In this document: piece after piece, positions 1 through 10,002 of the stretch
Position numbering within the stretch: the first letter of the stretch is position 1
How the letters are laid out: the number at the start of each line of letters is the position of its first letter
NCBI RefSeq assembly: GCF_001544495.1
Contig: NZ_FCNZ02000015.1
Span: forward strand, 104,940-168,939
Length of the DNA: 64,000 nucleotides
Reading direction: 5' to 3'
From: Caballeronia telluris
GTDB taxonomy: Bacteria > Pseudomonadota > Gammaproteobacteria > Burkholderiales > Burkholderiaceae
Made by a program: the position numbers and the translations under genes
The notes under the pieces: model-generated
What the model saw: only the letters and a program-made list of their open reading frames with translations
What the model was told of the DNA's origin: nothing
Databases searched by the model: none

Positions 1-401
1 TGGGCATCGTCGTGCAGCCGCTTCGCGAGTTCGATGTCCCCGCCCGCGCCGATCGTCACGCGCGGGCGCAGCAGGACGTCGGTGAAACGTCCGTCCCCTT
101 GCGCGCTTTCTTCCATCGTGCCGAGCGCATCGTCGACGTAACCCGTCACGACGATTCCGTTCGTCGAGCACAGATGCAGATACCAGAGCATGTGGCACGA
201 CGACAGCGACGCCACGAACAGTTCCTCCGGATTGTGCCGCGCGGGATCGCCGCGAAACGACGGGTCGCTCGACGCCTCGATCGCCGCCTTGCCGGCCACG
301 CGCACGAGATGGTCGCGCGAATAGGCGTCATAGCGCGAAGTGCCCGAGCCCTGGTCGCCCGTCCAGGCGACTTCCACCGTATAACGATGCTTCTTCGACA
401 T
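1..401 (-). CDS. OsmC family protein (partial, cut by window start)
   Basis: Reading the minus strand from the ATG at 401 gives a protein beginning MSKKHRYTVEVAWTGDQG, followed by HNPEELFVASLSSCHMLWYL. That segment is the signature of OsmC/Ohr-type proteins, which reduce organic hydroperoxides using two cysteines; the visible SSCH cysteine is the usual N-terminal one. About 133 codons are present and the C-terminus, where the second cysteine would lie, is outside the window. It starts 11 bp after the patatin gene stops and is probably the last gene of a thioesterase-patatin-OsmC run. The exact OsmC subtype cannot be assigned from the fragment. Confidence 0.85.
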   Translation of the reverse strand, partial: MSKKHRYTVEVAWTGDQGSGTSRYDAYSRDHLVRVAGKAAIEASSDPSFRGDPARHNPEELFVASLSSCHMLWYLHLCSTNGIVVTGYVDDALGTMEESAQGDGRFTDVLLRPRVTIGAGGDIELAKRLHDDA

Positions 402-412
402 GTCCGGCTCCT

Positions 413-1279
413 TCAGCGGTGCGCTGCTGCGCCCATCAGTTGAGGAACGCGCGCGAGGAACTGCTCGCCGTCGGCGCGGCCGAGGTCATAAGCATGCTGC
501 ATCTGCGACGGACTGGTGTAGTCCCAACTCGAAATCGGCACCTTGCGCGACGGCTGCACATAGACGCGCTGCTGCTCGCCGTGCGGGACGACGAACATCT
601 GCGGCCGCGGATAGAGGCGCGTCACCATCACGAGCACCATGCCGGGCGAAAGATCGAGCGCGCCGACAGGCACGTTGTCGACCATGCCGCCGTCGAGCAC
701 CGGACGGCCGTTGCGCCGGAGCACCGGCGTGAACGGCGGCGTACTCGACGATTGCAGGATCAGGTCGGCGAGATCCTCGACGCTCGCGCATTCCTGCGCC
801 GTCACGAATTCGGGATGGAAGCCGAGCGCCTGACCGAGCGTCGGATGCAGAGTCTTGCGGACGTACTTCTCGATGTTGTACGCGATCAGACCGGCCGCGA
901 CCGCACTGCGCGCGCCCAGCCAGCGAGGCAGATGCGACACGCCGATGCGGATCTCGGGCGCGGATTGCAGTGACGGGAACTGATCGCGGAAGATGTCGAG
1001 GAGCGCCTGACGGTAAATCCGGTAGTGCGGAAACACGGACTGACCGCGCAGCACGTTGCCCCAGTAGGCGTTCTTCTTGTTGTCCCGCAGGGCGTGCGCG
1101 TAGTAGTCCATCACCCATCGCGCGTGGTTCGTGTAGAGCATGCAGGCTGTCGCGGCGCCCGCCGAGATGCCCGTGATGACGCGCGGACGCAGGTTCAATT
1201 CGGGCTGCACGACATCCCAGAATCCGGCTTGCCACCAGCAGCGGTTGCCGCCGCCCGCGAAGACGACTTGATCGAACAT
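413..1279 (-). CDS. Patatin-like phospholipase
   Basis: 288 residues. The N-terminus carries the glycine-rich oxyanion motif (AGGGNR, residues 8-13), followed by the nucleophile elbow GISAG (Ser39). The second member of the Ser-Asp dyad is in LDGGMVDN near residue 178. These are the marks of the patatin family of lipid acyl hydrolases. There is no signal peptide, so it is probably cytoplasmic or membrane-peripheral. The start at 1279 is chosen because the protein then begins MFDQVVFAGGG, the normal family start; the frame stays open further upstream but runs into the thioesterase gene. It lies 20 bp downstream of the thioesterase gene and 11 bp upstream of the OsmC gene, all on the same strand. 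The substrate is unknown. Confidence 0.85.
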   Translation of the reverse strand: MFDQVVFAGGGNRCWWQAGFWDVVQPELNLRPRVITGISAGAATACMLYTNHARWVMDYYAHALRDNKKNAYWGNVLRGQSVFPHYRIYRQALLDIFRDQFPSLQSAPEIRIGVSHLPRWLGARSAVAAGLIAYNIEKYVRKTLHPTLGQALGFHPEFVTAQECASVEDLADLILQSSSTPPFTPVLRRNGRPVLDGGMVDNVPVGALDLSPGMVLVMVTRLYPRPQMFVVPHGEQQRVYVQPSRKVPISSWDYTSPSQMQHAYDLGRADGEQFLARVPQLMGAAAHR

Positions 1280-1299
1280 GTTGTTTGGTGAAGTTGCGG

Positions 1300-1704
1300 T
1301 TAGCCGAGGAGCGCGTAGGTCGTAGTGGCGTGCGCGGCGAGTTCGCCTTCGGCGGCGCGCAGTTCTATCTCGCCGAATACGAGGTTGCGGCCCCGGCGCA
1401 GGACCTTTGCCGTGACGAGCACGTCGCCGGTTTTCACCGGGCGCAGGAAGCTCGTGTTGAGCGAGACGGTGGTCATCGGTTTGAAGCCGCCCAGAACGTG
1501 CGAAATGGCGACGACCATCGCCGTGTCGGCTGCCGCCATGAAGACCTGCCCGCAGATGACGCCGCCGGCGTGGCGCAGGGTCTCGGAAAACGGCAGGCGC
1601 AGGGTGACGGAATCGGCGCTGGTGGCCGCGGGCGACAGCGACAGGTCGCGCACCCAAGGCGCGAGAATGCTGTCGAGAAGATCGCGGATGGCGGTTTCGT
1701 CCAT
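1300..1704 (-). CDS. PaaI-type hotdog-fold thioesterase
   Basis: 134 residues, the usual length for a single hotdog domain. The central helix segment HAGGVICGQVFMAAADTAM matches the PaaI/YdiI acyl-CoA thioesterase pattern, followed by the strand TVSLNTSFLRPVKTGDVLVTA. These enzymes hydrolyse acyl-CoA thioesters; the acyl group cannot be predicted here. The start at 1704 (MDETAIRD) fits the family; the open frame upstream has no similarity to it. First gene of a likely three-gene transcript with the patatin and OsmC genes, transcribed away from tRNA-Lys. Confidence 0.85.
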   Translation of the reverse strand: MDETAIRDLLDSILAPWVRDLSLSPAATSADSVTLRLPFSETLRHAGGVICGQVFMAAADTAMVVAISHVLGGFKPMTTVSLNTSFLRPVKTGDVLVTAKVLRRGRNLVFGEIELRAAEGELAAHATTTYALLG

Positions 1705-1863
1705 GGTGTGCAGGGCCTGTTCTGGGCGCGACGTTGTGCGGAGAGTGAATCGAACGACGGTTCGATTGTGTCTGCCATCATACCGGCTGAGGCATTTTTG
1801 AGACTCACCGACGGGCGCCGACGCGGCCAAGACGGGAGTTCCAGCAATTTTTGTCGCCAGGGC

Positions 1864-1893
1864 TTGCGGCGTTACGAAAAGTGTCGCTATAAT
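1864..1893 (+). promoter_or_regulatory. Promoter of tRNA-Lys
   Basis: TTGCGG at 1864-1869 and a perfect TATAAT at 1888-1893 are separated by 18 bp, about 16 bp before the first base of the tRNA. The tRNA has no other gene in front of it on this strand. Confidence 0.7.
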
Positions 1894-1909
1894 TCGGATT
1901 CAGTTTTTC

Positions 1910-1985
1910 GGGGCGTTAGCTCAGTTGGTAGAGCAGCGGACTCTTAATCCGTAGGTCGAGTGTTCGAGTCACTCACGCCCCACCA
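1910..1985 (+). tRNA. tRNA-Lys (anticodon CUU)
   Basis: A full cloverleaf can be drawn. The 7-bp acceptor stem is GGGGCGT with ACGCCCC, the anticodon loop is CTCTTAA (anticodon CTT, reading AAG), the T arm is GAGTG-TTCGAGT-CACTC, and CCA is encoded. Length is 76 nt with CCA. A consensus promoter precedes it and a strong intrinsic terminator follows 14 bp after CCA. Confidence 0.97.
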
Positions 1986-1998
1986 AGATTTCCCGAAC

Positions 1999-2028
1999 AA
2001 AAAGCCCGGTCATTCGACCGGGCTTTTT
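1999..2028 (+). terminator. Intrinsic terminator after tRNA-Lys
   Basis: A perfect stem (AAAGCCCGGT with ACCGGGCTTT) with a six-base loop ends in a run of T. It terminates the tRNA transcript; the A-run on the other side means it can also serve the minus-strand gene ending at 2105 only if read in the opposite direction. Confidence 0.9.
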
Positions 2029-2104
2029 GCATTTCCAGTGCCCCGCCAAAGTTCGCGCGGCCGATGATCATCGTGCCGCCCACCACCTCGCAAAAAACCC
2101 ACGA

Positions 2105-4162
2105 CTACGCCGCGCCCCAAACCACCTCGCCCGCCGGCGCCGGCCGCCCGAGCAAATACCCCTGCAACGAATCGCATCCCAGCTTCGTCAGCAGATCCCG
2201 CTGCGCCCCGGTCTCCACCCCTTCCGCGACGATGTTCAGATTCATCGTCTGCCCGAGCGCGATGATCGCCGACACGATCGCCGCGTCCTCCCCATCTTGC
2301 GCCAGCTCGCTAACGAAGCCGCGGTCGATCTTCAACTCGCTCGCCGGCAGCCGCTTCAGATAAAGCAAACTCGAATACCCCGTCCCGAAATCGTCGATGG
2401 AAATCCGCACGCCGAGCGAGCGCAGACGATGCAGGATATGCAGACTCGCATCGACGTCGTGCATCGCGGTCGATTCGGTGATCTCCAGCGTGAGCGCCGC
2501 GCCGTCGATCCGATGCCGCTCAAGCGCCGCCTCCACGGCCGGCACCAGCCGGCTGTTGTTGAACTGCAGCGCCGAAATATTCACCGCCACCGTCAGCGCA
2601 TCTTGCCCCGTGCGCCGCCAGATCGCGACCTGCCGGCAGGCCTCGTCGATCACCCATTCGCCGATCTGCACGATCAGCCCGGTCCGCTCCGCGAGCGGAA
2701 TGAAGCAATCCGGCGGCAGCATGCCGCGCGTTGGATGGTTCCAGCGCAACAGCGCCTCGACGCCCGTCACGGGCCCGCTCGGCGCCTGGAATTTCGGCTG
2801 GTAATACAGCACCAGTTGTTCGCGCTTCAGCGCGAGCCGCAAATCCTGCAGCAGGTTCAGATGTTCCTCGCTGTTCGCGTTCATCGAGCCTTCGAAGAAG
2901 CACGCCTGACTGCGCCCGAGCGACTTCGCGTGATACATCGCGACATCGGCGTTCTTCAGCAGTTCGTGCTCGTCGGCGCCGTTGCCCGGATAGATCGCGA
3001 TGCCGATGCTCACCGACACCCGCAAGTCATGCCCCGACACCAGAAAAGGCTCGCCGATCGCGGCGACGAGCTTGTCGGCGATCGTCGCGGCATCTCCCGG
3101 CTCGCGCACGGACGCGACGAGCACGAATTCGTCGCCGCCCACGCGCGCGCTCGTGTCCTGCGCGCGCACGCTCGCGCGCAGGCGCTCGGCGGCCTGCACG
3201 AGCAGCATGTCGCCGACCTGGTGGCCGAACGTGTCGTTGATCGCCTTGAAGCCGTCGAGATCGAGGAACATCACGGCGAAGCGCCCTTTCTCGGCCTTGG
3301 CATGGTCGATCGCCTGCTTCAGGCGGTCTTCCAGCAACAGCCGGTTCGGCAGCTTCGTCAGGTTGTCGTGCAGCACGAGGTACGACAACTCCTGATTGGC
3401 CTCGGCAAGCGACGTCGACAAAGCGGCGGTGCGGATTTCCAGCCGCATGTCGAGCACGGAGGTGATCAGCGCGACGGCCAGCACGGCAATCGTGACGACG
3501 ATGATCGGGAGCGCGAGCGAGTCGCTCGTGAGTCCGCCGTTCGACGCGCCGCAGACCGAGCCGAGCGGAAACTGCGCGGCGGCCATGCCGGTGTAATGCA
3601 TCGCGACGATCGCGACGCCCATCACGAGCGCGGCGCCCATGCGGTAGCTGCGCACGCGCGCGCTGTGGCTGCGCAACTGGAACGCGATCCAGAGCGCCGC
3701 ACCGCCCGCGGCGACGGCGATCGCGACCGACGCGCCGACGATCAACGGCCTGTAGACGATGCCCGGCTCCATCCGCATGGCGCCCATGCCCGTGTAATGC
3801 ATCGCCGCGATGCCGCCGCCCAGCAGCAGCGCGCCCATTAGAAGGCGCCGCAGCGGCAGTTCGGGCCGGCTGCCCAGCCAGAGTGCGAACGTCGAAAAAG
3901 CGATCGCGATGAGGAGCGACAGGAGCGTCAGGCCGATGTCGTAGCCGAGCGAGATCGGCAGATCGAACGCGAGCATGCCGATGAAGTGCATCGACCAGAC
4001 GCCGACACCGAGCGCGAGCGCGCCGCCGCCGAGCCACCAGCGCGCCGCGACGCGCCGCGCGCTGCTGATGCGGCCGACCAGGTCGAGCGCCGTGTAGGAC
4101 GCGAGCACGGCGACCAAAAAAGAAAACAGCACCAGTAGACTGTTGTAACTCCCGACCAGCAT
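2105..4162 (-). CDS. MHYT-GGDEF-EAL cyclic-di-GMP turnover protein
   Basis: 685 residues in three parts. The N-terminal membrane MHYT sensor (roughly residues 1-220) has repeated MHF/MHYTGM motifs thought to bind a metal or gas ligand. A GGDEF domain follows (RVGGDEF near residue 341, intact signature), then an EAL domain (EALLRW near 466, with DDFGTGYSSL further on). It could therefore both make and degrade c-di-GMP; which activity dominates cannot be told from motifs. The start at 4162 (MLVGSYNS) is preferred over an upstream start because MHYT proteins begin this way and AGAGG precedes it at good spacing. It is divergent from the hydroxyacid dehydrogenase gene. Confidence 0.9.
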   Translation of the reverse strand: MLVGSYNSLLVLFSFLVAVLASYTALDLVGRISSARRVAARWWLGGGALALGVGVWSMHFIGMLAFDLPISLGYDIGLTLLSLLIAIAFSTFALWLGSRPELPLRRLLMGALLLGGGIAAMHYTGMGAMRMEPGIVYRPLIVGASVAIAVAAGGAALWIAFQLRSHSARVRSYRMGAALVMGVAIVAMHYTGMAAAQFPLGSVCGASNGGLTSDSLALPIIVVTIAVLAVALITSVLDMRLEIRTAALSTSLAEANQELSYLVLHDNLTKLPNRLLLEDRLKQAIDHAKAEKGRFAVMFLDLDGFKAINDTFGHQVGDMLLVQAAERLRASVRAQDTSARVGGDEFVLVASVREPGDAATIADKLVAAIGEPFLVSGHDLRVSVSIGIAIYPGNGADEHELLKNADVAMYHAKSLGRSQACFFEGSMNANSEEHLNLLQDLRLALKREQLVLYYQPKFQAPSGPVTGVEALLRWNHPTRGMLPPDCFIPLAERTGLIVQIGEWVIDEACRQVAIWRRTGQDALTVAVNISALQFNNSRLVPAVEAALERHRIDGAALTLEITESTAMHDVDASLHILHRLRSLGVRISIDDFGTGYSSLLYLKRLPASELKIDRGFVSELAQDGEDAAIVSAIIALGQTMNLNIVAEGVETGAQRDLLTKLGCDSLQGYLLGRPAPAGEVVWGAA

Positions 4163-4326
4163 CTTGAGGTCCTCTCCGAACAACGCGCGTATCGACGGCC
4201 AAACGCCGGTCGCGTCTTCGTTTAACGTCTGAAGACGTCGCATTCTGAAGGGTCGGGCCGCCGGATTTGGAGGTTTCGTCGCCTATTTTTCACTGTCTGG
4301 TTAACGTCCACCACTCGCCGAGCCTT

Positions 4327-5259
4327 ATGCCGCCTACTCTTCTCGTTTTGATCCCGCTCGCGGTCGAAAACCGCGCTTCCATTGCCGCCGCGTTCGACAT
4401 CGTCGATGCGTCCGATCCGGCTTCGCGCGATCAGGCGATCGCCGGGCACGGCGAGCGGATTCGCGCGGTGCTGACCAACGGCACGACCGGCATCGCCGCG
4501 AGCGACATCGAGCGTCTGCCGAATCTGGAACTGATCGGCGCGCTCGGCGCGGGCTACGAGAACATCGCGCGCGACGCGGCCAAGGCGCGCGGCATCGTCG
4601 TGGCGAACGGCGCGGGGACCAACGACAGTTGCGTCGCGGATCACGCCTTCGCCTTGCTGCTGGCGGCCGTGCGCGCGATCCCCGTGCTCGATCGCGCGTG
4701 CCGCGACGGCGTCTGGCGCGAGCAGTTGCCGATGCAGCCGAATTTCTCGGGCAAGCGGCTCGGCGTCGTGGGACTCGGCGCCATCGGGCGGAAAGTGGCG
4801 CGGCGCGCGTCGGGCTTCGAACTGGAGATCGGCTATCACAACCGTCGCCCGCAGCCGGACGTGCCTTACGAATACTTCGATTCGCTGATGGCGCTCGCGG
4901 GCTGGGCCGATTACCTCGTCGTGACGACGCCCGGCGGCGCGGCGACGCAGCATCTCATCGACGCCGACGTCCTCGAAGCGCTCGGGCCGCAGGGCTATCT
5001 GGTGAACGTGTCGCGCGGCAGCGTCGTCGATACGGCGGCGCTCGCCGATGCGCTTGCGCACGGCGCGATCGCGGGCGCGGGCCTCGACGTGTACGAAGGC
5101 GAGCCCGCGCCGCCCGCGCGCCTGGCGGGTTCAGAGCGCGTCGTGCTGACGCCGCACGTGGGCGGCCGCTCGCCGGAAGCGCTGGCGGCATCGGCGGCGC
5201 TTTTCGTCGAAAACGCGACGCGCCACTTCGCCGGCCAGCCCGTGCTGACACCTGTTTGA
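4327..5259 (+). CDS. D-isomer 2-hydroxyacid dehydrogenase
   Basis: 310 residues. It has the NAD(P)-binding motif GVVGLGAIG and the three catalytic residues in their family contexts: Arg in VNVSRGSVVD, Glu in DVYEGEP, and His in LTPHVGG. This family reduces glyoxylate, hydroxypyruvate or related 2-keto acids to D-2-hydroxy acids. The exact substrate is not predictable; similarity is closest to the glyoxylate/hydroxypyruvate reductase type. The start at 4327 gives MPPTLLVLIPL, the usual beginning of the substrate domain; an extension of 20 codons upstream is less likely. Divergent from the c-di-GMP gene with a 164-bp shared upstream region. Confidence 0.88.
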   Translation: MPPTLLVLIPLAVENRASIAAAFDIVDASDPASRDQAIAGHGERIRAVLTNGTTGIAASDIERLPNLELIGALGAGYENIARDAAKARGIVVANGAGTNDSCVADHAFALLLAAVRAIPVLDRACRDGVWREQLPMQPNFSGKRLGVVGLGAIGRKVARRASGFELEIGYHNRRPQPDVPYEYFDSLMALAGWADYLVVTTPGGAATQHLIDADVLEALGPQGYLVNVSRGSVVDTAALADALAHGAIAGAGLDVYEGEPAPPARLAGSERVVLTPHVGGRSPEALAASAALFVENATRHFAGQPVLTPV

Positions 5260-5336
5260 AAGCCTGCGCCGCGCCGGTCTGCGCAAATCCGCGCGTTCCC
5301 GTATCGTGTCGGACTCAATGACCGCTTAATCCGGCG

Positions 5337-6779
5337 TTGTCCGTCCACTCCGATTCGCTCAAGACCGTGCCGACCGAGAACACTTTCAAGAATCCGCCGC
5401 GCGACCCCGACGCGCCGATGACCCCGCTCGAACGCCGCGGCATGGCGGCGCTGTGCCTCGGCGTGGCGCTCGCGACGCTCGACACCGCCATCGCCAACAC
5501 GGCGCTGCCCGCCATCGGCCACGACCTGCACGCGACGCCCGCCGCCTCCGTCTGGATCATCAACGCCTACCAGCTCGCGATGGTCGCGACGCTGCTGCCG
5601 TTCGCGGCGCTCGGCGGGATCGTCGGACAGCGGCGGCTCTATCTCGGCGGCCTGATTGTGTTCACGGTGGCGTCCGCCGTCTGCGCGCTGTCGTGGTCGC
5701 TGCCGACGCTCGTCGCCGCGCGCCTGCTGCAGGGACTCGGCGCGAGCGCGATCATGAGCGTCAACACCGCGCTCATCAGCGCGATCTTTCCGCCGCACCG
5801 GCTGGGGCGCGGCGTCGGGCTGAACGCGCTCGTCGTCGGGATGGCGTTCGCGGTCGGACCAACGGTCGCCTCGATCGTGCTCTCGCTCGGCACCTGGCCG
5901 TGGCTCTTCGCGGTGAATCTGCCGGTCGGCGTGCTCGCGCTTTGCATCGCGTGGCCGGCGCTGCCGCAGACGCCGCGCGCCGCGCACGGCTTCGACCGCG
6001 TCGCGGCGGCGCTGAACGTGGTCACGTTCGCGGCGCTGATCTTCGCGCTCGGCGAAGGGGCGCAGCGCGCGTCGCTGCAACTCGTGCTGGTCGCGCTCGC
6101 GGCGGCGCTCATCGCGGGCGGGCTCCTGCTTCGACGCGAGCGCGGCCATCCCGCGCCGATGCTCCCCGTCGATCTCTTCAGGCGCCCGATGTTCGCGCTC
6201 TCGACGATGACCGCCGTGTGCTCGTTCGCCGCGCAAGGGCTGGCGTTCGTGTCGCTGCCGTTCTATTTCGAGAGCGTGCTCGGGCGCACGCAAGTGGAGA
6301 CGGGATTCCTGATGACGCCGTGGTCGGTGCTGGTCGCGCTGATGGCGCCGATCGCCGGGCGGCTGTCGGACCGTTATCCGCCGGGACTGCTCGGCGGCAT
6401 CGGACTCGCGATCATGTGCGGCGGGATGATCTCGCTCGCGATGCTGCCCGCCGATCCGCACGCGCTCGAAATCGGTATCCGGATGGCGATCTGCGGCGCG
6501 GGCTTCGGTTTTTTCCAGTCGCCGAACCTGAAGGCGTTCATGGCGAGCGCGCCGCGTGAGCGCGCGAGCGGCGCCTCCGGCGTCGTGGCGACGGCGCGCC
6601 TGCTCGGCCAGGCGACCGGCGCGGCGCTCGTCGCGCTGTGTTTCGGGATTGCGGGAAAGCACGGGCCGGGACTCGCGCTGTCGCTCGGCGCGGCGTTCGC
6701 CGGGGCGGCGAGCGTCGCGAGCGGGCTGAGACTCATCACGCGCGATTCGGGCGTGCGGACGCTGGAACTGAAGGAATAA
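5337..6779 (+). CDS. MFS drug-type transporter (DHA2 family)
   Basis: Up to 480 residues with many hydrophobic segments, consistent with a 14-segment DHA2 major facilitator. The N-terminal motif LDTAIANTALPAIG and the following WIINAYQLAM segment are typical of proton-driven multidrug exporters. The start is uncertain: 5337 is a TTG codon, GTG at 5367 and ATG at 5418 (MTPLERRG) are alternatives, and none has a convincing ribosome site. The 3' end overlaps the convergent TPR-glycosyltransferase gene by 44 bp. Substrate unknown. Confidence 0.85.
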   Translation: MSVHSDSLKTVPTENTFKNPPRDPDAPMTPLERRGMAALCLGVALATLDTAIANTALPAIGHDLHATPAASVWIINAYQLAMVATLLPFAALGGIVGQRRLYLGGLIVFTVASAVCALSWSLPTLVAARLLQGLGASAIMSVNTALISAIFPPHRLGRGVGLNALVVGMAFAVGPTVASIVLSLGTWPWLFAVNLPVGVLALCIAWPALPQTPRAAHGFDRVAAALNVVTFAALIFALGEGAQRASLQLVLVALAAALIAGGLLLRRERGHPAPMLPVDLFRRPMFALSTMTAVCSFAAQGLAFVSLPFYFESVLGRTQVETGFLMTPWSVLVALMAPIAGRLSDRYPPGLLGGIGLAIMCGGMISLAMLPADPHALEIGIRMAICGAGFGFFQSPNLKAFMASAPRERASGASGVVATARLLGQATGAALVALCFGIAGKHGPGLALSLGAAFAGAASVASGLRLITRDSGVRTLELKE

Positions 6780-8511
6780 GGGCTGCACGAACCGATTCGA
6801 CGACCGGCGCCCAGTCGCCGAGCGTCGTCTGCCTGAAAAGACGCATCGTCGGGTACCAGGGGCTGTCGTCGCGATCGAGCATCCAGCGCCAGTCGTAGTT
6901 CGCCGGCAAGAGCACCCACACCGGCTTGCCGAGCGCGCCCGCGAGATGCGCGACCGACGTGTCCACCGTGATCACGAGATCCAGTTGTTCGACGAGCGCG
7001 GCGGTATCGGCGAAATCCTCGACGTGGTCCGTCAGGTCGAAAGGCTTCAGCGCCGAGCCTCCGAGTTGCGCGCGCGCCGCGCCCTTTTGCAGCGAAAACC
7101 ACGCGATCTCCGGCACGCCGGCGAGTGCGTCGAGCGCGGCGAGCGGCATCGAACGGAAGCGATCGTTCGCGAAGCTCGGACTGCCCGCCCAAACGATGCC
7201 CACGCGCCGACGCGTGCCCGCGCGTTCCGCGACGCGCCGCGGCCATTCGCCGATGCGCGCGGCGCTCACGTGCAGGTACGGAATCTCTGCCGGCACGCGC
7301 GGCTCGAAGCTCGCCACGCGATACGGCACGCTCATCATCGGCGTCCAGAAATCGTAGCCGTGCGGCGGCTTGTCGGTGACTACGCGATCGACGCCGCGCA
7401 CGCCGCTCACCAGTTCAGCGATGTTGCGCGGCACGAGCGCATCGACGGTCGCGCCCATGCGTTCGAGCACGGCCGCGTAGCGCACGAACTGGAGTTGATC
7501 GCCGTGGCCCTGCTCGCCGACCAAGAGCAGCTTGCGGCCCGCAATCGGCTCGCCCTTCCACTCGACGATGCCCGGCACCTCGATCGGCGCGTACTTGCTC
7601 GCCTGCCAGCGCTTTTCGTAGAGCGCCCAGCCTTCGGCGAATTCGCCGCGCCGCAAATGCAAGAGCGCGAGATTGTGCTGCGCGTCCGCGTGATCGGCAT
7701 CGAGCGTGAGCGCGTGGCGGTAGTGCGCCTCTTCGTCGTGAAAGCGCCCGCGCGCGCCGAGCGCCGCGCCGACGCAGACGTGGATCTGCGGATCGTCGCG
7801 CAAGGTCAGCGCATGGCGATACTGCGCTTCGGCTTCGACGAAACGTCCGCGCCGGCCGAGCGTCGTCCCGAGATTCACGCGCGACTCGAAATGTCCCGGC
7901 GCGAGTTCGACTGCGCGTTGCAGGCTCTGGATCGCGTCGTCGAAATGGCCGAGTTCGCGCAGCGCGTTGCCCGCGCCGAAATGCGCGCTCGGATTGGCCA
8001 GATCGCGGGCGAGCGCTTCGCGATAGACCGCGAGCGCCTCTTCGTGACGCCCGAGCTTGGCGAGCGTTGCGCCGAGGTTCGTGCGGGCATCGATGAAATT
8101 GGGCTGCAAGCCGAGCGCCCGGCGATAGGCATCGAGTGCGTCGCCCTCGCGGCCGAGGCGCTGCAACGCCACGCCGAGATTGTTGGCCGCATTGGCGAAC
8201 GACGGGTCGAGCGCCAAGGCGCGCTCGTGGCAATCGACGGCGAACGGCGCGTCGCCGAGCGCCGCCGCGACCAGTCCGCGGTTGCTCCAGCACGCCGCGA
8301 AATCAGGCGACAATTCCAGCGCGCGATCGAGAAGGCCCGCCGCGCTGTCGTGCTGTCCGCGCTGATGCAGCAGCACGCCGAGATAATGCAGCGCTTCCAC
8401 ATGCCCGGGATGCGCTTCGATGATGCCGCGGTAGCCCGCTTCGGCATGGTCCAGGCGACCGGCGCGGTGATGGTCGAGCGCGATGTTGAGCGGCGTGACG
8501 GTGTCGGGCAT
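6736..8511 (-). CDS. TPR-repeat glycosyltransferase
   Basis: 591 residues. Residues 1 to about 300 are consecutive 34-residue tetratricopeptide repeats (units like NLGVALQRLG, NLGATLAKLG, NLALLHLRRG). The rest is a GT-B type glycosyltransferase domain with VGEQGHGDQLQFVRYA, RVGIVWAGSP and the sugar-nucleotide region VDTSVAHLAGALGKPVWVLL. Such fusions transfer sugars to proteins or surface glycans, and in related bacteria some modify flagellin; here that link is inference only. No signal peptide, so cytoplasmic. The tail overlaps the convergent transporter gene. Confidence 0.85.
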   Translation of the reverse strand: MPDTVTPLNIALDHHRAGRLDHAEAGYRGIIEAHPGHVEALHYLGVLLHQRGQHDSAAGLLDRALELSPDFAACWSNRGLVAAALGDAPFAVDCHERALALDPSFANAANNLGVALQRLGREGDALDAYRRALGLQPNFIDARTNLGATLAKLGRHEEALAVYREALARDLANPSAHFGAGNALRELGHFDDAIQSLQRAVELAPGHFESRVNLGTTLGRRGRFVEAEAQYRHALTLRDDPQIHVCVGAALGARGRFHDEEAHYRHALTLDADHADAQHNLALLHLRRGEFAEGWALYEKRWQASKYAPIEVPGIVEWKGEPIAGRKLLLVGEQGHGDQLQFVRYAAVLERMGATVDALVPRNIAELVSGVRGVDRVVTDKPPHGYDFWTPMMSVPYRVASFEPRVPAEIPYLHVSAARIGEWPRRVAERAGTRRRVGIVWAGSPSFANDRFRSMPLAALDALAGVPEIAWFSLQKGAARAQLGGSALKPFDLTDHVEDFADTAALVEQLDLVITVDTSVAHLAGALGKPVWVLLPANYDWRWMLDRDDSPWYPTMRLFRQTTLGDWAPVVESVRAALIPSVPASARPNRA

Positions 8512-8615
8512 GGCGGACGATCGGCGAGTGAGAACCGGTCGATGCTATGCGAGACCCTCGGCGCAGACTATTGGAATCGTCCGATCAACGATGCGCTTTC
8601 GCCGCATTAGCCGCC

Positions 8616-9998
<1,383 letters not shown>

Positions 9999-10002
9999 GG
10001 CG

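Noticed and set aside
2027..3841. A 604-codon plus-strand frame over the c-di-GMP gene
   Set aside because: Antisense shadow; the minus-strand GGDEF and EAL motifs are intact and the shadow has none.
4995..6788. A 597-codon minus-strand frame over the MFS gene
   Set aside because: Shadow frame; the plus-strand protein has membrane segments and family motifs, this one is only Arg/Asp/Gln-rich.
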